From positions 37,193 through 101,192 of the forward strand of contig URVC01000007.1 of the NCBI GenBank assembly GCA_900551245.1: a stretch of DNA of 64,000 bases, written 5' to 3'. This stretch comes from an uncultured bacterium (GTDB lineage: Bacteria > Verrucomicrobiota > Lentisphaeria > Victivallales > Victivallaceae). The stretch's first letter is position 1. Every line of letters starts with the position of its first letter. Under the pieces are notes generated by a model that saw nothing but the letters and a program-made list of their open reading frames with translations, did not search any database and was not told the DNA's origin. Shown piece by piece: positions 1 through 7,550 of the stretch. The position numbers and the translations under genes are program-made.

Positions 1-1244
1 CAGTCGAACGCCTTGAAGAACTCTTTGAAGCTCGGGAAATCCCCGAGGACGCGCAGTTCATCACTCATCATGGTCATGCCGTAGAAGAGCAGACCGAATC
101 CGAGCAGTGTTTCGCCCCACCCGTTGATTTCGCGTTTTTTCGACAGCGTGATGAGAAATCCGAGCGTGATCGCCGGAAGCGCGAGTCCGGAGAGGTTGAA
201 GGAGATGATCTGCGCGGTGACGGTCGTCCCCACGTTGGCGCCGAAGATGATGCCGATGGCCTGGGTGAGGGTGAGGAGTCCGGCGTTGATGAATCCGATC
301 ACCATCACCGTGGTGGCGCTGGAGGACTGGATGACCGCGGTGACCAGAGTCCCCGCCAGCACGGCGACGATGCCGTTCCGGGCGAAGAACTGGAGGATTT
401 TCTTCATATTCTCGCCGGCGACCTTCTGAATGCCGTCGCCCATGAGCTTCATACCGAAGATGAAGAGGGTGAGGCCGCCGAGCACGGCGATGACGACGGC
501 CCACAGATTGAAGCCGAGCAGTTTGATGGTTTTGCTGCGGATCAGGAACCCGGCATCGGGATCCACCACTTCAATGCCGACCTGGTAGATGCCGGTTTTC
601 TGGCCGAGTTTGACGCTGGTTTTCGCGACGCCGCGTTCATCGGTCACGACGGTGGGAGAGAGGATGGAGGCGTTGCTGGTCGCTCCTTCGCTGGTGGCGA
701 GCAGCTTGAAGTTCACGGGAACTCCGGCGGCGGGCTTATTGTCCTTCTGAAGTCTCACTTCGACGGAGTTGTCGCCGATTGTTCCGGTGCGGTACTCCTC
801 TTCGTCACCTTTGATCTGCATGCCGGAGATCAGCCGGAGGGTGACGCTCTTGCTCTCGAATCCGACTGGAATGATTTTGAGATACTGGTCGCCGGTTTTC
901 TGCCCGGCGCGGACCTTCGCCGCCGCCAGGCCGCCGGCGTCGCTGATGGTTTCCGCCGGAGTCACGACAAGATCGGAGCCGTCGACCGGCACGAAGAGGA
1001 CCTTTACGCCGCCGACCGGGGCGCGGCTGCCTTTGCCGCCCAGCAGGCCGGGAACTTGCGGCCCGAGCAGTTCGATGCGGATTTCCCGGGGGAATTCCCG
1101 CCCGGGCAGAGCGCACTGTTCATCTCCCTGCATGATTCTCACTAGATCGACGGTGTGTTCACCGCGGTCGGAGCACCCGGCGAGGAGTGCGGTGAGCGCG
1201 AGAAACAGTATGGCAACGGCGCCAAAGCGGGTGCGAAACAGCAT
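1..1244 (-). CDS. Na/phosphate cotransporter (NptA-type) with lipoprotein and Ig-like N-terminal region, partial
   Basis: The gene runs off the left edge; about 414 residues are visible. Residues 1-24 form a lipoprotein signal ending in LLAGC (Cys24). Two Ig/invasin-like beta domains follow (about 45-145 and 150-235; the second has the TDERG turn typical of Big_1 repeats). From about residue 241 the membrane part begins, with the hallmark QSSSATT motif near 305 and the repeat-like GANVGTT later. The core family exports or imports phosphate with sodium. The exported beta-domain head is unusual and should lie outside the cytoplasmic membrane. A consensus promoter lies upstream (1325-1353). The C-terminal half, possibly with a PhoU-like domain, is outside the window. 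Confidence 0.85.
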   Translation of the reverse strand, partial: MLFRTRFGAVAILFLALTALLAGCSDRGEHTVDLVRIMQGDEQCALPGREFPREIRIELLGPQVPGLLGGKGSRAPVGGVKVLFVPVDGSDLVVTPAETISDAGGLAAAKVRAGQKTGDQYLKIIPVGFESKSVTLRLISGMQIKGDEEEYRTGTIGDNSVEVRLQKDNKPAAGVPVNFKLLATSEGATSNASILSPTVVTDERGVAKTSVKLGQKTGIYQVGIEVVDPDAGFLIRSKTIKLLGFNLWAVVIAVLGGLTLFIFGMKLMGDGIQKVAGENMKKILQFFARNGIVAVLAGTLVTAVIQSSSATTVMVIGFINAGLLTLTQAIGIIFGANVGTTVTAQIISFNLSGLALPAITLGFLITLSKKREINGWGETLLGFGLLFYGMTMMSDELRVLGDFPSFKEFFKAFD

Positions 1245-1324
1245 AGTAAATCCTGGGCTGGAATTGATGTTCCGGATGCTCCGCACAGTCCGGCGGGAAA
1301 ATCATCCTGACGGTCACTTCATTA

Positions 1325-1353
1325 AATATAGTGCCGAAATGCGAGGATCTCAA
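1325..1353 (-). promoter_or_regulatory. Promoter of the Na/Pi cotransporter gene
   Basis: On the minus strand: -35 TTGAGA (1348-1353), 17-nt spacer, -10 TATATT (1325-1330). The predicted start of transcription is near 1318, leaving a leader of about 70 nt before the ATG at 1244. Confidence 0.6.
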
Positions 1354-1384
1354 GTCTTTTCGCGAAGTTTAAGCAGATAAATTC

Positions 1385-1413
1385 TTGCAAAAAGCCCGGA
1401 GAAGTGCTATCGT
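1385..1413 (+). promoter_or_regulatory. Promoter of the OlsB-like/PlsC/CobS-like operon
   Basis: On the plus strand: -35 TTGCAA (1385-1390), 17-nt spacer, -10 TATCGT (1408-1413). Transcription would start near 1420, just before a structured leader. It diverges from the Na/Pi promoter, so the 302-bp gap 1245-1546 holds two back-to-back promoters and one leader element. I see no other gene in it. Confidence 0.5.
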
Positions 1414-1421
1414 TTATCAAT

Positions 1422-1497
1422 GGTAGCAAAGGCGTACCGCGGAGAGCTGACGCGCCGGTTGGGAATCCGGAGTTGTCCGGCGGAGGCGGCCTTTACC
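1422..1497 (+). promoter_or_regulatory. Structured mRNA leader, possible cis-regulatory RNA
   Basis: GGTA-GC-AAAGGC at 1422-1433 pairs with GCCTTTACC at 1489-1497 (a long helix with a 2-nt bulge). The helix closes a G+C-rich interior with repeated CCGG arms. It begins about where transcription should start and ends about 50 nt before the chosen start codon. No known riboswitch family was recognised; the function is unknown. Confidence 0.3.
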
Positions 1498-1546
1498 ATG
1501 AAGTGAAAAAATGCGTCTCCGGTCGGCGGGGGCGATTGAGGAGAAA

Positions 1547-2329
1547 ATGCAGTTGGAGACGGCAGAGATGAATTTGATCCACGGGGGGCCGGTGCTGGCG
1601 GAGAGTCGCAGGTTTCTGGTGAAACTTGCGGAAACTTCCGCGGAACTGGAGCAGGCGTTCCGACTTCGATATGAGGTGTTCAAACTGGAGCAGGGGCGGA
1701 TGGCCTCGCTCCAGAGCCGGATTGACCGGGATGAGTTCGACGATTACTGTTCCCATCTGCTGGTGATCGACCGGGAGACCGGGCGGGTGGTCGGGACCTA
1801 TCGGATGCAGTTCGGCACGACCGCTCTGGCCGGGAGGGGATTTTATTCCGAGCAGGAATATGAGATCTCCGGACTCCGCGAGCTTGCCGGAAAGGTGCTG
1901 GAGGTCGGCCGCTCCTGTGTGGATCCGGCGTTCCGTTCCGGAGCGGTGGTCGCGATGCTGTGGGAGGGGATTGCAGAGGCACACCGCCGGGCGGGATTCC
2001 GCTACATGCTCGGCTGCGTCAGTCTGGAGCACACCAACGGCGCGATCGGCTGGGCGCTCTACGAGGAGTTGCGGCGCTCCGGGCAGCTCACGACGGCGAT
2101 TGCCGCCACGCCCCGGGCCGGGTTTGAACTGGCCCGCCCGTCGGAGCAGGAAATTGCTGCAGTCGATCTGCGGCGGGAGGTTCCGCCGCTGTTCAAAGGG
2201 TACCTGCGGATCGGCGCGAAGGTGGCCGGTGTGCCGGTGCTGGATCGCGAATTCGGTTCGATCGACTATCTTGTCTGGTTTGATTTTGCGGAACTTCCGG
2301 ATAAATATGTGAAACACTTCAACGTGTGA
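1547..2329 (+). CDS. GNAT-type N-acyltransferase, OlsB/hemolysin-like
   Basis: A 260-residue acyl-ACP-type acyltransferase of the OlsB/hemolysin GNAT group, which in known members N-acylates ornithine with a 3-hydroxyacyl chain. The sequence shows the FRLRYEVF opening (about 37-46), the acidic DRDEFDDYCSHLLV block, and the core VLEVGRSCVDPAFRSG near 117-132. The ATG at 1547 is preferred for AGGAG at 1539-1543, although spacing is short; ATGs at 1511 and 1568 are also in frame. It is followed 12 nt later by a PlsC-family acyltransferase, the classic OlsB-OlsA order for ornithine lipid. Another amino-acid head group cannot be excluded. Confidence 0.75.
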   Translation: MQLETAEMNLIHGGPVLAESRRFLVKLAETSAELEQAFRLRYEVFKLEQGRMASLQSRIDRDEFDDYCSHLLVIDRETGRVVGTYRMQFGTTALAGRGFYSEQEYEISGLRELAGKVLEVGRSCVDPAFRSGAVVAMLWEGIAEAHRRAGFRYMLGCVSLEHTNGAIGWALYEELRRSGQLTTAIAATPRAGFELARPSEQEIAAVDLRREVPPLFKGYLRIGAKVAGVPVLDREFGSIDYLVWFDFAELPDKYVKHFNV

Positions 2330-2341
2330 GAAACGGGACTC

Positions 2342-3103
2342 ATGGCACTGATTCGACGGCTGGTGCGGGCGTTGCTGCTCCTATTCTGGTTCCTCATCCT
2401 GACGGTATGGGTGGCTCTGGTCAACCGGAAGAAAGGTTGGGACGGGGTGGCGAAAGCGGCGGCCTGGACCCGGCTCTGGGCGCGAGGCAGTGCGCGGATT
2501 GCCGGCCACAAAATCACCGTCTACGGAAATCCGGAGGCGTTTGAGGGCGGTCTGATCGTCGGCAACCACCAGGGATACCTTGACATTGTGGCGCATGCAT
2601 CAATTTTCCGCATTCGTTTCGCGCCGAAAAAAGAGATTCGTTCCTGGCCGTTTCTCGGATTCATGATCAGCCTGAACCGCCCGGTCTGGATCGACCGGAA
2701 GTCCCGGCAGAAATCGAAGGAGGCCGCCGAAGAGATGGAGGCGACCATGCAGAACGGCATTGCCATGCTGGTTTATCCGGAGGGCACCAGCACCGATGGC
2801 CAGCACGGATTGCTGCCGTTCAAGTCGACGCCGTTTGAGGCGGCCGCGGAACTCGCTCTGCCGATTCAGCCGACCTTGCTCTTTTACGAAGGGGTGCCGA
2901 AACAGACGGAGCCGCTCGCCTGGTACGGTGATCAGGAGCTGCTGCCGCATGTCTGGCGCATTCTCGGGCTGAAGGAGATCAAAATGCGGGTTTACGTTCT
3001 GCCGGTGGTGCATCCGGAGCCGGGTGAGGATCGCAAGGCGCTGGCGCTTCGCGTACACGATCTGATGGAGAGAGAGTATTGGAGGGTCAAGGACGATGTC
3101 TAA
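2342..3103 (+). CDS. 1-acyl-sn-glycerol-3-phosphate acyltransferase family (PlsC/OlsA-like)
   Basis: A 253-residue membrane-anchored O-acyltransferase. An N-terminal hydrophobic helix (about 7-28) is followed by the H-x4-D motif in NHQGYLD (His76, Asp81) and the phosphate-binding block VYPEGTSTDG near 144-153. The family transfers acyl chains to lysophosphatidic acid; the OlsA branch acylates lyso-ornithine lipid. Because an OlsB-like gene precedes it and the unrelated plsY lies elsewhere in the window, an ornithine-lipid role is as likely as phosphatidic acid synthesis. It overlaps the next gene by 8 nt, implying translational coupling. Confidence 0.82.
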   Translation: MALIRRLVRALLLLFWFLILTVWVALVNRKKGWDGVAKAAAWTRLWARGSARIAGHKITVYGNPEAFEGGLIVGNHQGYLDIVAHASIFRIRFAPKKEIRSWPFLGFMISLNRPVWIDRKSRQKSKEAAEEMEATMQNGIAMLVYPEGTSTDGQHGLLPFKSTPFEAAAELALPIQPTLLFYEGVPKQTEPLAWYGDQELLPHVWRILGLKEIKMRVYVLPVVHPEPGEDRKALALRVHDLMEREYWRVKDDV

Positions 3104-3890
3104 AATCGAAAAGCTGTATCGCGGTACGCTGGCCGCGTGGGGGATGCTGATCGACTTCCCGCTGCCGGAATATTTCCGGTTGCAGTTGAAGCACGGTGCC
3201 GATGCGCTTTCCACGGCCTGCGGCTTCCCTCTGGTCGGATTGGCGGTGGGCGTGCTGCTGGTGATTGTGGCGGGGTTTTGCTGCGTGGTGTTCAACCCGG
3301 TGGGCGGGAGCATCGTCTTCGCGTTGCTGGCGGCGGCATTCCTGGAATTCAAGGACTCCGGGCGGGGAGCTTCGCTGCTCGGCTCTTTCTTCCTGCTCCG
3401 GTTGCGGGGAGTTCCGACGGTGGAGGCGCTTCCCCGGCTCAATTCCGACATTGCCGCGCTCAACAATGTGGCGGCGGGACTTTTTCTCGGACTGCTTGAA
3501 GCGTTGAAAATCTGTTTTCTGTTCCTGCTCTGCTTCTTTCATGCCAAGTTGTGGATTGTGGCGGTGCTCGTCGGCGCCTTTTTCGTGCAGGCGTTTCTGG
3601 CGCTGCAGCCTGCGGCGGGGGGAGCTCCTCCGCTCCTGCCGGTTGCGCCGGAGAGCCGGATGCGGCTCTGGCGCATTCTGGTGGTGTTGTACGTCGTGAT
3701 GATGCTCGCATTTCCGGTCGGGATGATCGGAGCCGGCGCGGCGGTCTACTTCTGCGCGACCGGATTTGCAAAATATTTCGAGCGTTGCAGTGACGGGATC
3801 ACCTCTGATCTCATCACGCTGGCCGGCGCCGTGACGGAGCTTCTCCTGCTCCTCGTCGGCATTCTTCTGGCTCTGCACCTGCCGGCGTAG
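3096..3890 (+). CDS. CobS-like polytopic membrane protein, divergent
   Basis: A 264-residue protein with about six membrane helices. Its N-terminus (MLIDFPLPEY, then FPLVGLAVGVLL) and its C-terminus (DGITSDLITLAGA at about 233-245, then TELLLLLVGILL) match the shape of adenosylcobinamide-GDP ribazoletransferase (CobS). The CobS signature DGLADTxDG is absent: the corresponding place reads FLEFKDSGRGASLLGSF. A normal cobalamin reaction is therefore doubtful. CobS belongs to a membrane transferase group acting on nucleotide-activated head groups. Overlap with the PlsC-like gene suggests a lipid-linked role, which is inference. No other cobalamin gene is nearby. Confidence 0.55.
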   Translation: MSKIEKLYRGTLAAWGMLIDFPLPEYFRLQLKHGADALSTACGFPLVGLAVGVLLVIVAGFCCVVFNPVGGSIVFALLAAAFLEFKDSGRGASLLGSFFLLRLRGVPTVEALPRLNSDIAALNNVAAGLFLGLLEALKICFLFLLCFFHAKLWIVAVLVGAFFVQAFLALQPAAGGAPPLLPVAPESRMRLWRILVVLYVVMMLAFPVGMIGAGAAVYFCATGFAKYFERCSDGITSDLITLAGAVTELLLLLVGILLALHLPA

Positions 3891-3904
3891 CCGGTGGAAC
3901 CTTC

Positions 3905-5806
3905 TCAGCGGGACGGGGCGGCTGGACGGGCCGTCTCCTGGGTGATTTGCGCCGTTCCGGAATTTTTTTTCTGAATAGCCTCTCGTCTGAACCGCACCAT
4001 ATCGCGGAGCGCGATGATCAGCAACACCGGGAAGAGACACAACAGCCAGCAGGCGTTGCCGAAAAGGTGAAACAGGGTAACACCGCCCAGCAGCAGAGCG
4101 GCCCGACGGTGTTTGCGTGTTGCGAGGAGGGCTGTTCCGGCGGCGGCAAGCAGAAGCAGAGTCACCTCCGCGCCGCCGAAGCCATTGCGGCGCAGAATCA
4201 TTTGCAGTGGATTCTCCCCGTAGAAACTCCAGTCCCCCGCCGAGAGATTGAGCGGGGCGAAGAACCATCCGGCGACGACAGCGGCCGCGCAGGCGGCGTC
4301 CGGCAGACGGAAGTTATTCCAGACCCCGGAGGCGGCGACGGCGAGACAGAGCGCCGGAATCGCGGTCAGAATGAAGCGGACCGGGTCGTCGGTGCCGTGA
4401 CTGTAGGCGAAAAAGAAGAGCGTGACCGGCAGAATCCAGACGAGCAGCTCCAGACGCAGTTTCCGGTCTCGCATCAGCAGGAGCGAGAGAAGTGCGAGGC
4501 TCCAGAGCGTGCCGTTGGCGCTGAGGTAGAAGGCGCTGGTCAGTTCGACGAAGATCCAGGCAAGATAGGTGTGCGCTCCTTCGGCATAGTTGGTGTAGGA
4601 GAATCGCAGCGGATTGCCGAAGCCGTGCAGATTCACCAGCAGCTGGGGGAGGAATCCGAGCAGAAAGGCGGCGAATCCGGCCCCCAGGGCGGCAGGGAGC
4701 GTGGCGCGTGTGAAATAGTCGCGCCGGTGGAAGAGTGCCAGAACTGCGACAACCGGCAGAAACAGGATGTTGTTGATGCGGAAAAGACAGGCCAGGGCGA
4801 AGAGGAAGGCCGAGAGCGCCGCGCTTTTCCACGAGACCGGCAGGTAGAGCAGTGCGGTCATGGTGAGGAGCACGAGACAGGTGGACGGCGTGTCGCTCAT
4901 GGCGTTGAAGCCGCAGCCGATCAGGTTGATGTAATGCTGATAGGTGAAGCCGGTGCTTGGCATGCCGAGCCAGACCTGGAATATTTTGTGTACGAAATCG
5001 GGCTGATGGTGACAGAGGAAGGGGAGTACCGCCCAGAGCAGCATGGCGGCGAATGCAATCCGGGAACTGCCGGTGAGCCGTCGGGCGATCAGGAAGCCGA
5101 GACCGAGCGAGAGCGGCGCAAGAAGAAATCCCTCTGTCCAGCAGAGCGGCAGCAGGATGTCGGTGAGGTTGCGGGTGCCGGAGACAAGTTCGAACGGCAG
5201 ATAGAAGAGGCTGGTGCCGACGGTGAAGTGCCAGCGGCGCGAAAAATCTCCGACGAGAAAATCGGTCAGATTGGCGTAGTACCCCGGTTCATCCGCCGGA
5301 TTCGGCATCATGTTCTGCCCCGCGTTGACCAGAAGCAGCAGAAGGAACTGGCGGAGCAGGATGGGCGTGAGCGCGAGAAAGAGCCAGCTGCGGCGCCCCG
5401 GCTCATTCCGGAATTTCCAGGCAGCGGCCGCCGCCGCAAGCACTCCGCCGGCGAACAGCGGCAGCAGGGTGAGCCGCCACCATTCGATGACGTTGCCGGA
5501 ACGGAAGGTGCCCCGTTCGGTTGCGGTGAGATGGATATTCACATATCCGGTCTGGCCATCCGGCAGCAGAAGTTCGCTGAACCGGTGGTAGCGGGCGAGC
5601 GGGTGGCGTGAAACCAGCACGAGCTTCTCCGCCTTTTCCTCGGCCTGAAAGGCGCGGTTGGCGATTCCGAGCAGGGGCGCGTCGAACGAAGGGGCGCGGA
5701 AGATCGGCGTCGCCGGCTCCACCGTCACCATGCGTCCGGCCTGCGCGGCAAATGCCGCGCCCGCGACGATGAGGAGGAGAAAGAGCCGCTGAACGCCTCG
5801 CATCAT
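3905..5806 (-). CDS. Polytopic glycosyltransferase-like membrane protein with exported SH3-like N-terminal domain
   Basis: 633 residues. A signal peptide (about 1-23) leads into a roughly 70-residue beta-rich region ending in DGQTGYVN that resembles a bacterial SH3 fold. From about residue 105 there are roughly a dozen membrane helices with the layout of GT-C (PMT/ArnT-like) lipid-dependent glycosyltransferases. Such enzymes use polyprenyl-phosphate sugars on the periplasmic face. I do not see a clear catalytic DE motif early in the membrane part, so the assignment is by architecture only. It is the last gene of a plsY-gpsA run (6-nt gap). Confidence 0.55.
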   Translation of the reverse strand: MMRGVQRLFLLLIVAGAAFAAQAGRMVTVEPATPIFRAPSFDAPLLGIANRAFQAEEKAEKLVLVSRHPLARYHRFSELLLPDGQTGYVNIHLTATERGTFRSGNVIEWWRLTLLPLFAGGVLAAAAAAWKFRNEPGRRSWLFLALTPILLRQFLLLLLVNAGQNMMPNPADEPGYYANLTDFLVGDFSRRWHFTVGTSLFYLPFELVSGTRNLTDILLPLCWTEGFLLAPLSLGLGFLIARRLTGSSRIAFAAMLLWAVLPFLCHHQPDFVHKIFQVWLGMPSTGFTYQHYINLIGCGFNAMSDTPSTCLVLLTMTALLYLPVSWKSAALSAFLFALACLFRINNILFLPVVAVLALFHRRDYFTRATLPAALGAGFAAFLLGFLPQLLVNLHGFGNPLRFSYTNYAEGAHTYLAWIFVELTSAFYLSANGTLWSLALLSLLLMRDRKLRLELLVWILPVTLFFFAYSHGTDDPVRFILTAIPALCLAVAASGVWNNFRLPDAACAAAVVAGWFFAPLNLSAGDWSFYGENPLQMILRRNGFGGAEVTLLLLAAAGTALLATRKHRRAALLLGGVTLFHLFGNACWLLCLFPVLLIIALRDMVRFRREAIQKKNSGTAQITQETARPAAPSR

Positions 5807-5812
5807 GAACTC

Positions 5813-6805
5813 TTATTCCGGTTTTGCCGTGCGGCTCATCAGGTTGCGGATGGCGGTCGGCACGTCGCGCCCTTCGTAGAGAACTGCGTAGATCTCGTCG
5901 ATGATCGGCGTCTCCGCGCCGGTTTTCCGGGCGAGGGTGTAGGCGCCGCGGGCGGTGGGAACTCCTTCGGCAACCACCATCCCCATCGACTGGAGGATTT
6001 CCGGGAGTTTTCTGCCGCGCCCGAGCTCTTCGCCGACGTGACGGTTGCGGCTGTGCCCGCTGGTGCAGGTGACGATCAGGTCGCCGATGCCGCTCAATCC
6101 GGAGAAAGTCTGCGCCTTGCCGCCGAGAAGTTCGCCGAGACGGCCCATTTCGGAAATTCCGCGGGTCATCATCGCCGCCTTGGGATTGTCGCCGAGTTTC
6201 ATGCCGTCGATGATCCCGGCGGCGATGGCCATGACGTTTTTGAGCGCGCCGCCGAGTTCGACGCCGACCACGTCGGCCGAAGTGTAGACCCGGAAGTTGT
6301 CATTGAGGAAAATGCGCTGTACCAGCTCCGCGTCGGCGGAGTTCTCCGACGCCGCCACCACTGCAGTCGGAACCCGGCGGGAGACCTCTTCCGCATGGCT
6401 GGGGCCGGAGAGTACCGCGTACCGGGTGCGCCCGAGCACTTCGGCTACCATTTCGCTGATGCGCAGCCAGCTCTCCACCTCGATCCCCTTGGCGACGTTG
6501 ACCAGAAGCTGCCGTTCCGGCTCGAGGAACGGCTGAAGCTGTTTCAGGACGCTTCGAAGATACTGGGTCGGCGTGGCCAGCAGAAGAAGTTCGCGCCCGC
6601 TGACCGCCTTGCCCATCTCCGGCTCGAAATGGAGTTCCTGCGGCAGTTTCACCCCGGGCAGAAACCGGGCGTTTTCCCGGGTGCGGGCCATTTCGGCGAG
6701 GTAGTCGGGGAAGGGACCCCACTGGGTGACCTCGTGACCATTGGCGACAAGATTCAACGCGAGCGCGGTGCCCCACGCTCCGTCGCTGAGTACGGCGATT
6801 CTCAT
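5813..6805 (-). CDS. gpsA: NAD(P)-dependent glycerol-3-phosphate dehydrogenase
   Basis: 330 residues. GpsA reduces dihydroxyacetone phosphate to sn-glycerol-3-phosphate, the backbone for phospholipids. Visible are the Rossmann start MRIAVLSDGAWGTALA (the first Gly of the usual GxGxxG is Ser), the SGPSHAEEV block, GALKNVMAIAAG with the catalytic Lys, and the GLSGIGDLIVTCTS motif. The ATG at 6805 shares ATGA with the plsY stop. The frame stays open far upstream inside plsY, but that stretch has no family similarity. Its product is the substrate of the PlsY encoded just before it. Confidence 0.95.
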   Translation of the reverse strand: MRIAVLSDGAWGTALALNLVANGHEVTQWGPFPDYLAEMARTRENARFLPGVKLPQELHFEPEMGKAVSGRELLLLATPTQYLRSVLKQLQPFLEPERQLLVNVAKGIEVESWLRISEMVAEVLGRTRYAVLSGPSHAEEVSRRVPTAVVAASENSADAELVQRIFLNDNFRVYTSADVVGVELGGALKNVMAIAAGIIDGMKLGDNPKAAMMTRGISEMGRLGELLGGKAQTFSGLSGIGDLIVTCTSGHSRNRHVGEELGRGRKLPEILQSMGMVVAEGVPTARGAYTLARKTGAETPIIDEIYAVLYEGRDVPTAIRNLMSRTAKPE

Positions 6806-7440
6806 TTGGCGTCTCCGTGTTTTTTCTTTTCGAAGCGGCTCTCGGTACCGTTCAGCAGCCGCACGATATTGCTCCGGTGGCGATAGATTGCCAGCAGGCT
6901 GATCAACAGAAAGAATCCGATGGTGATGCCGGAGGTCGCCGTCGCTCCGCCGATGCCGCCGACGGCGAAGAGAATCGCCGTGCAGGGCAGCACGACGGCG
7001 GCGACGATGCTGGCGAGCGAGACGTAGCGCCAGACGAGAAAGACGATCACCCAGCTGACAAAGGCGATGAGCAGCGGATACGGCGCCAGCGCGAGGGCGA
7101 CGCCCGCGGCGGTGGAGACCCCTTTGCCCCCTTTGAATTCGAGGTAGACCGGGAACATATGTCCGGCGATGGTGGCGGCACCGGCGGCGAGGGCCACGAC
7201 CGGTTCCCCGGGGCAGAGCAGTCCGGCGAGGTAGACCGGCAGAATTCCTTTGAGAAAGTCGAGGAAGAAGCAGAGTTTTCCCGCCGCCTTGCCGACGGAG
7301 CGGGTGACATTGGTTGCTCCGATGTTCCCGGAACCGACCTTGCGAATGTCGATGCCGTGCAGTTTGCCGATCAGAAAGCCGAACGGAATCGCCCCGATGA
7401 AGTAAGCCGCCACCGGAACGGCGAAATGCCATGCGTTCAT
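6802..7440 (-). CDS. plsY: Acyl-phosphate:glycerol-3-phosphate acyltransferase
   Basis: 212 residues, the usual PlsY size, with five or more membrane helices. PlsY makes 1-acyl-glycerol-3-phosphate from acyl phosphate in the inner membrane. The diagnostic SGNIGATNVTR motif lies near residue 37, followed by the FKGGKGVSTAAG loop. The gene is coupled to gpsA by an ATGA overlap, so substrate supply and acylation are co-expressed. A T-rich leader precedes the ATG and the Shine-Dalgarno site is weak. Confidence 0.95.
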   Translation of the reverse strand: MNAWHFAVPVAAYFIGAIPFGFLIGKLHGIDIRKVGSGNIGATNVTRSVGKAAGKLCFFLDFLKGILPVYLAGLLCPGEPVVALAAGAATIAGHMFPVYLEFKGGKGVSTAAGVALALAPYPLLIAFVSWVIVFLVWRYVSLASIVAAVVLPCTAILFAVGGIGGATATSGITIGFFLLISLLAIYRHRSNIVRLLNGTESRFEKKKHGDAK

Positions 7441-7461
7441 AAAAAACCTGTTTTTTTCAGA

Positions 7462-7490
7462 TTGAAACGGCGGTCGAGCCGCGTTATGTT
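7462..7490 (+). promoter_or_regulatory. Promoter of the M24 peptidase gene
   Basis: -35 TTGAAA (7462-7467), 17-nt spacer, -10 TATGTT (7485-7490). Transcription would begin near 7497, with GGAGGG at 7541-7546 just before the ATG at 7551. The same 110-bp gap must also hold the plsY promoter on the other strand. Confidence 0.5.
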
Positions 7491-7550
7491 ATATCCTGTA
7501 TAAAATATGCCTCGAATCCACATGTTTTTCAACCGTTGCGGGAGGGTTTC

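Noticed and set aside
1450..1485. Cobalamin riboswitch in the leader of the operon with the CobS-like gene
   Set aside because: GGGAATCCGG resembles part of that riboswitch, but the region is too short and the conserved B12 box (GCCACTG) is absent.
5813..7432. gpsA read as a 539-residue protein
   Set aside because: The first 209 codons lie in another frame of plsY and are Arg-rich without similarity. The family start is at 6805 with an ATGA overlap.
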